Below, in pieces: positions 59,144 to 64,000 of a DNA stretch of 64,000 nucleotides. The stretch is from Calycina herbarum. Its lineage: Eukaryota > Ascomycota > Leotiomycetes > Helotiales > Pezizellaceae. The stretch covers positions 186,001 through 250,000 of the forward strand of contig LLEY01000028.1 in the NCBI GenBank assembly GCA_001414485.1. The letters run 5' to 3'. Within the stretch, counting starts at the first letter, position 1; every line of letters starts with the position of its first letter. The position numbers and the translations under genes were made by a program. Below the pieces are notes generated by a model, which worked only from the letters and a program-made list of their open reading frames with translations, ran no database searches and had not been told where the DNA came from.

Positions 59144-59170
59144 CACGTGTTAGCAGAGCACAAGCACGTG
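59144..59170. promoter_or_regulatory. Paired CACGTG E-box sites
   Basis: Two CACGTG hexamers (59144-59149, 59165-59170) start 21 bp apart, two helical turns, within ATCACGTG...CACGTGAT, a symmetrical arrangement. A third lies at 60802-60807. bHLH factors (Cbf1- or SREBP-type) bind such sites in fungi. No adjacent gene is defined, so a role is only possible. Confidence 0.35.
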
Positions 59171-62100
59171 ATATATTTGTCGTGGTTCGCTGACCAAGGA
59201 ACTACGCTAAGGACGCGAGTCGGCGGGAATAACTGCCGGCGGCCTCATTTTGGCCTCATGAAATCTTCCAACGCGACCATCGAATCGCGATCCACCATTA
59301 GCAGCGACACACTTCAAAGTTCTTACCAGTCTTATTCTTATCTATCATGCCATTGGGTGGCGGCGATTCTTTTGTTGGTGCGTACTGTAAGACTACCCTG
59401 GTACTGTCAGACTCTGACAGACGCAATTTATCAATCTTCGGATCGATAATTTTATGGGTTGTGTTGTGTTGTGTTGGGTTGACCATTGATTGTTCGTTGC
59501 ATACGAGAGACACTAGTTTGACAGTGTTGGGCGTTGGGTGTCGGCTGCATATGCTCTGTTCATCGCGACTTGCCGGGCGAATTCCTCATACTTCGTAAGA
59601 AGAATGCTTGTCAAGATAGCTTCAAACCCAGCTGCCGAGTGGCGGTAGGATGAAGATGTGGTTGGGATTGGAGATAAAGTCTGGTGCTTTGCTAGTGGCG
59701 ATACCTCCCTAACCCGTACAACTTGCTTGCCTTCCAAGAGTGCATTATCATTCAATATCTTGTTCATCTGCAGTCGGGCCTCGTGCAGTGCACATCTTTT
59801 CAATTTCTCATTTTAGAATTCCAGTTTTCCATGAAAGATCATCAGATGCTCGCGTGGTCAAGTTCCTCGAGCACAACAGGTTCGCCTCCCAATCAAATTC
59901 AAATTAATATTCAATAAAACCACATCCTGCTCCTCCCCAACCCCAACCCAATTCCCATCCCTTGAATACTGCTTCTTGATGGATAGGAGAGTAGGAATGA
60001 GATACAGCTGCCTGGGATTTGGTGGAGGGGCTCTTGTGATGACCTGTCAAGTCACGTCACCCCACAACTTGTACCAGTGGACGAGATTCCAGGACTCGTC
60101 GTTTACTAGCATGACGGTCTGTTTTTGTCCCCATTATCAGCATCGTGCAGAATCTTTTTTCGTTAAGGCGTCCATCGCTAACCGAGCTGAGCCCTCTGGC
60201 GTCGTATCTGAACTCTTCACCATGTCGTGCTCCTGTTCCTGTTCCTATTTGTTCAGCTTACCGTGGCACAGCGTACCGGTGGTGACTGGATTCGGCATGT
60301 TGTGTATATAGCAAGTATCGTCAAGGCACAAAAGCGCCTTGAGATCACATCGGAGATCCTAAAGGAAGCTCGACATCGGCGTTGAAGCTGGCGTATGGCG
60401 TTGCCGATTGCTAGTGCTCTTATCATAGTCGCTCCATCAGATGGGGAGGGATGTAACGCGCCGCAGCGAAACATGAAATCGTGCCCTCGGTACTTACAGC
60501 GGGACCTACTCGGAAGCTTGCCTATTTGGGACCACAGAACTGTATCTGGTGGCGCAAGCGGAGGGCTTGGTGTTGGAGGAGGCAGCTTGCAAAGTCTCAA
60601 ACCAACAGCATGTCCAGAGGACGGATATTATCCAGTACAAGTATGGAAAGTGCAGCATCGTGAGACGCAAGTGCTGAGGCAGGCACGATACAGAGACCTT
60701 GATGCAAAGAGACGGGTATCGCTAGGTTTTTGACTGAGAACGATTATACACAACCCCCGGGATTCGACAGTTCACTGGAAAGGGAAGGAGGGTGTATCAA
60801 TCACGTGTTAGCGCATCCTTACCTTCTAAAGATACACCATGTCAATCTTCGGTTAGCCATCGCATTTGGCCCTCGTTCTTCGCAAATGCATCCCACCTGC
60901 AGAAAGAACACTGTGGGTTCTCTTTGAGTGCATTCAGCTCTCTCTAGCTAACCACTTCTCCCATGTGTTAACAAGTTCATATGGCATTCGCATGTGTCGC
61001 ACGATAACCTAGGCAGCCTCGTTGAATCCCCTCAATGAGTGATACAGCACCCAAAACTCTCTTCGGCATGGCAAGACACATGTTAAATGGAAGCCGCTAA
61101 AAATGGGATGCAGATTATTTGGCGTTTATGCAACTGCTATTTCTACACAGTCCAAGAATAAGCCCCATAACCAGAACATGGAAATTTCGTCCCACCTGGA
61201 GCTTCCCCAGTGATGTCCGACTGGACATGATTCCCCGCGATCCAGGAGACGGCTATCAATTTCGAATCTCACAACGACTTCCTTTTCGCCTTGACCGAGA
61301 TTGCAAACAATCTATCCATCCGTCATGCCGTTCCCCCGAAGTATCCTTTGTGTGCAAAGAGCTTCTGATTCGACTTTTCTCGGATCTGACAGGAGGTTGT
61401 TCATCGTATCTGATGACCTGAATACGCTCGTCGTCTAACGAGGCTCGCAGTCACCAAACGTACGGGAGGTCGGGAGCGTTTCTCCATGAATTATCCCATC
61501 TTGGTCGTCCCAGGAGCGAAAGGGCCCCCCTCGTTCATATACTATAGTGATTCCTGGGGAATGCCTGTCAGAAGGTTTTGGATTTGATTCGAACCCCACA
61601 TGAGAAAACATGCACGTTTAAATTCCAGGAACGCCAGTTACAGTCTCAAATTGACATTCGGGCATCAGATTCAGAAGCAGAACATCGTGGCGGCACCGGG
61701 CTCCATATTGAGATATCCTTTTCGGTTTACGAGAGGTGCATGAATGGTCACTAGAAGGGGGGCCGAAATGCCTACTAGCGATCATTGCCGTCGACAACCT
61801 CGCCTTAGAAGATTTGCCCTGCCACCTGACGGATCCCCTGTTTCCCCGCGAAATGGTGTGTGATGCAACCATTGCCAACTAGTCGACGACTTTATGGCCG
61901 TTTCGGCGTTCCACGATGATCTCCTCGACGTCTTTCTCGAAGATGCAACTGCTTCGATCAGATCGTTACGGTTCCTAGCAAGGGCACACCCGATCTCCAC
62001 ATTCCACTACTGCACCTGTATGGTGCTTTTTTATCTCCACGTTCTTAGATGGGCATGATATTGCAGCGGAGCGTTGCGGAGAAAGAAGCCTTGGAAAAGA

Positions 62101-63439
62101 AAGATCCGGGGTAATTTGAGTAACAGCACTACATTTTTTTCATCTCTCGTGCACCCCGCGCAGGATTGCCACAACTTAAAAATTAATGAAGTATTTCGTA
62201 TCATGATGGCTAGTATATGGATTCTGGACGCCTGACAGTGGTCGAGGAAACGAAGGATCCTTCTCTGCGAAAGTGTTCGCCATGGGGAGGGTGCTCGTCA
62301 TCCAGCCAGGTTCGTGATTGGGTCGCAAGCACAATGGGAAGATCGGACCGTTTACTTCATACTCCATCGAGAGCTGTGGCGCGGGGGGACAACCTGGACA
62401 ATGCAATTGCTCCAGAGCCCCAGAGTCGAGGAGATTTTCAGGTTTCTTTTTCTTTCGGATGGATGACATGCACGACACAGGTGTTGCGGCCTGCCTGCCC
62501 CAGCCAGCCAACCCAACCAGCCCAGGCAGAGGCGGCAGAGCTGATGTTGAGCAACAGCGCTGTGGTTGCAATTGTGACACTCATCATCCTCCGGAGACGA
62601 GGAAGCAATTAAGAAGAAGGATCAATGGAGTTCTTATAACAACGAAGATTGAGATCAAGATTACGGAGGACACTCCTCGCAAAAGGGCTGCCAATGCTAT
62701 GATTGGCGCAAGAATTGTCCAAGTCGACGACTGGCACTTGTTTTTCGACTCGACGTGACTTTCCCCGAAGATGGGGGTGAAGAACTGAGTGGCGCACTGC
62801 ACCGCGGACTAACATGTAACACCATCACAAGCTTGCCTGTAAGGCTACATGTCACTCTCTTTGGCAATCGATATTTGCTTGCTTGAGTGGGCGGCGAATA
62901 TCAAAATGAATTGGACCAACAGATTCCAGGAGCCCAGGACATTTCGAGTCCAGGATGACAGGTTATATCTCCGTTGGCGTATCAGGTACGGGGTACGGAG
63001 TCGTTGACCGTTGCATTTGGGGGGATTGCCGGTGGCCCGATGTGACAGATGCCAGGCATTGCTAGTGCGGAAGATGGATTTCCTGGGGGAGGGGAGGGGC
63101 TCGAAGTTCGCGGGGGGGAAGGGTTCGGCTCGGTTAGAGAGAAGAGAGGCTATGCTGTCAAAATCGAAGAGGCCTGTGGGTTTGGCTGCTCAGTGATGGC
63201 GAAGAGCGGCTCTGAAGCGACACAGACCTGGAAGTCAGCACAACACACATAACGGAACAAGCTAAGCAAGTTCTGACTTGGGAAAGCAAATCACAAGCTT
63301 ATCGACTTCCACACCAACAAGGGCCACTCTCGATACTGCCCGAGAGAGCCTAGCCGATCCGATCAGGACAACCCCTAATCCCTAGAGAACTTCCTAAAAG
63401 GGGCTAGGTGGACGCTTTTCTCCCCCCCTCACCTCACTG

Positions 63440-63497
63440 TCCACATTCACACTCACGCTCACACTCACACTCACATCCACCCACCACCACACCTGGG
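63440..63497 (+). repeat. CA-rich microsatellite (CTCACA units)
   Basis: Imperfect CACTCACA/CACTCACGCT units followed by CCACCCACCACCACACC. A simple repeat. Confidence 0.7.
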
Positions 63498-64000
63498 AGG
63501 CACCGGCAGCGAGCCTCCCGCCATTGAAGCAAGTCTGCGATGCATCTTGACCGGCGCATCCACTGCCACTGCCACTCACTGCCATCCTCAACCCCCAGGG
63601 TCGGAAAACAAGTGAGTGATTGGACGGTAGGTGTCCATCGAGATGAAAGTCGATACTCATAACAGTCCCATCACCGAAGAGAATGTTGCACAAGTGCAAT
63701 GTAGTGGAGGTCGAGGAGTCTGTCAGCAAAACAACACTTTTGATATACACCACACGGGAGCTCCCACGACTCTCCCAGCCCTCACCATAGCCAACGAGCG
63801 AGAAGGACGAGCAATCCCATCATATCAAAGTCCTGGTCGGTTTGGCGCTGCCCGAACCCCCTCCAACAGGCGAAAAGCGTGCTCTTCTCTCATTCATCCA
63901 TTCATCCTGGCGCGCGCAGTCGACCATCTAACGCGCTGTGCTGCCGGGGTCGGTAGAGTTACCAATGCAAGCAAGTAGGAAGAAGTGAGATCTTTGCTGG

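Larger units (their letters stand above)
58643..64000. other. 5.4-kb region with no supportable gene
   Basis: Composition is normal rather than RIP-like. Many short ORFs overlap on both strands (for example 59513-59803 minus, 60395-60733 plus, 62176-62612 both strands, 63011-63252 plus), but none has a recognisable domain or splice model. The minus ORF at 59513-59803 (SAAGFEAILTSILLTKYEEF) is the most protein-like and could be a small unrecognised gene. It may include a long upstream region for a gene beyond the window. Confidence 0.45.

Noticed and set aside
61560..61630. tRNA (B-box-like GGTTCGAATC on minus strand near 61580)
   Set aside because: The flanking bases do not form a T-stem and no A box or acceptor stem was found.
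62176..62758. Overlapping ORFs on both strands
   Set aside because: No domain, no splice pattern, and both strands open over the same GC-rich stretch, which is expected by chance.

Overview
The window comes from the nuclear genome of a filamentous ascomycete (Pezizomycotina; a Leotiomycete is my guess but is not proven). The evidence is short GT-AG introns of about 48-60 bp with CTAAC/CTGAC-type branch points, fungal housekeeping genes, and a large AT-rich block whose mobile elements carry transition damage that looks like repeat-induced point mutation (RIP): C-to-T and G-to-A changes, CAG/CAA/TGG codons turned into stops, and very little CpA or TpG left.

Layout. (1) 1-7.6 kb: decayed accessory DNA. 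It holds coding relics I cannot name, a complete but RIP-inactivated Fot1/pogo DNA transposon (2123-3961) with 42-bp inverted repeats and TA target duplications, a small tandem/fold-back repeat (about 5434-6035) and a doubtful C2H2-like ORF. (2) 7.68-37.74 kb: a 30-kb RIP island with no intact gene. Its oldest recognisable layer is the corpse of a giant gene encoding a DUF6606-type protein (plus strand, 7684-9314 continuing at 16465-18806). A chromovirus (9315-16459, TSD GAGAG) sits inside it, and a second chromovirus (18807 onward) cuts it off. The second element contains a different nested chromovirus (22374-28369, TSD ACTTT). It shares a chimeric LTR (31091-31554) with a third, truncated chromovirus, which in turn carries a solo LTR (32337-32519) and a gag-only LTR element (33568-36240, TSD GTTAT). 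A deleted Fot1-like element (36684-37736) closes the island. (3) 37.8-58.6 kb: normal-composition, gene-dense euchromatin. It has an MFS transporter, the ribosome-biogenesis DEAD-box helicases Dbp10 and Dbp4 in tandem, FAD synthase, a small conserved protein, the PP2A-like phosphatase Ppg1, a very large orphan gene with a probable GC-AG intron, and an MDR-type quinone oxidoreductase. (4) 58.6-64 kb: normal-composition DNA with no gene I can support.

How the pieces relate. Dbp10 and Dbp4 both act in nucleolar pre-rRNA processing. The other genes look like independent housekeeping or metabolic genes. The repeat island reads as a stratified history: gene, insertion, nested insertions, LTR-LTR recombination and RIP. 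Exon joins were inferred from splice-site consensus and reading-frame agreement. All joined models below are divisible by three.
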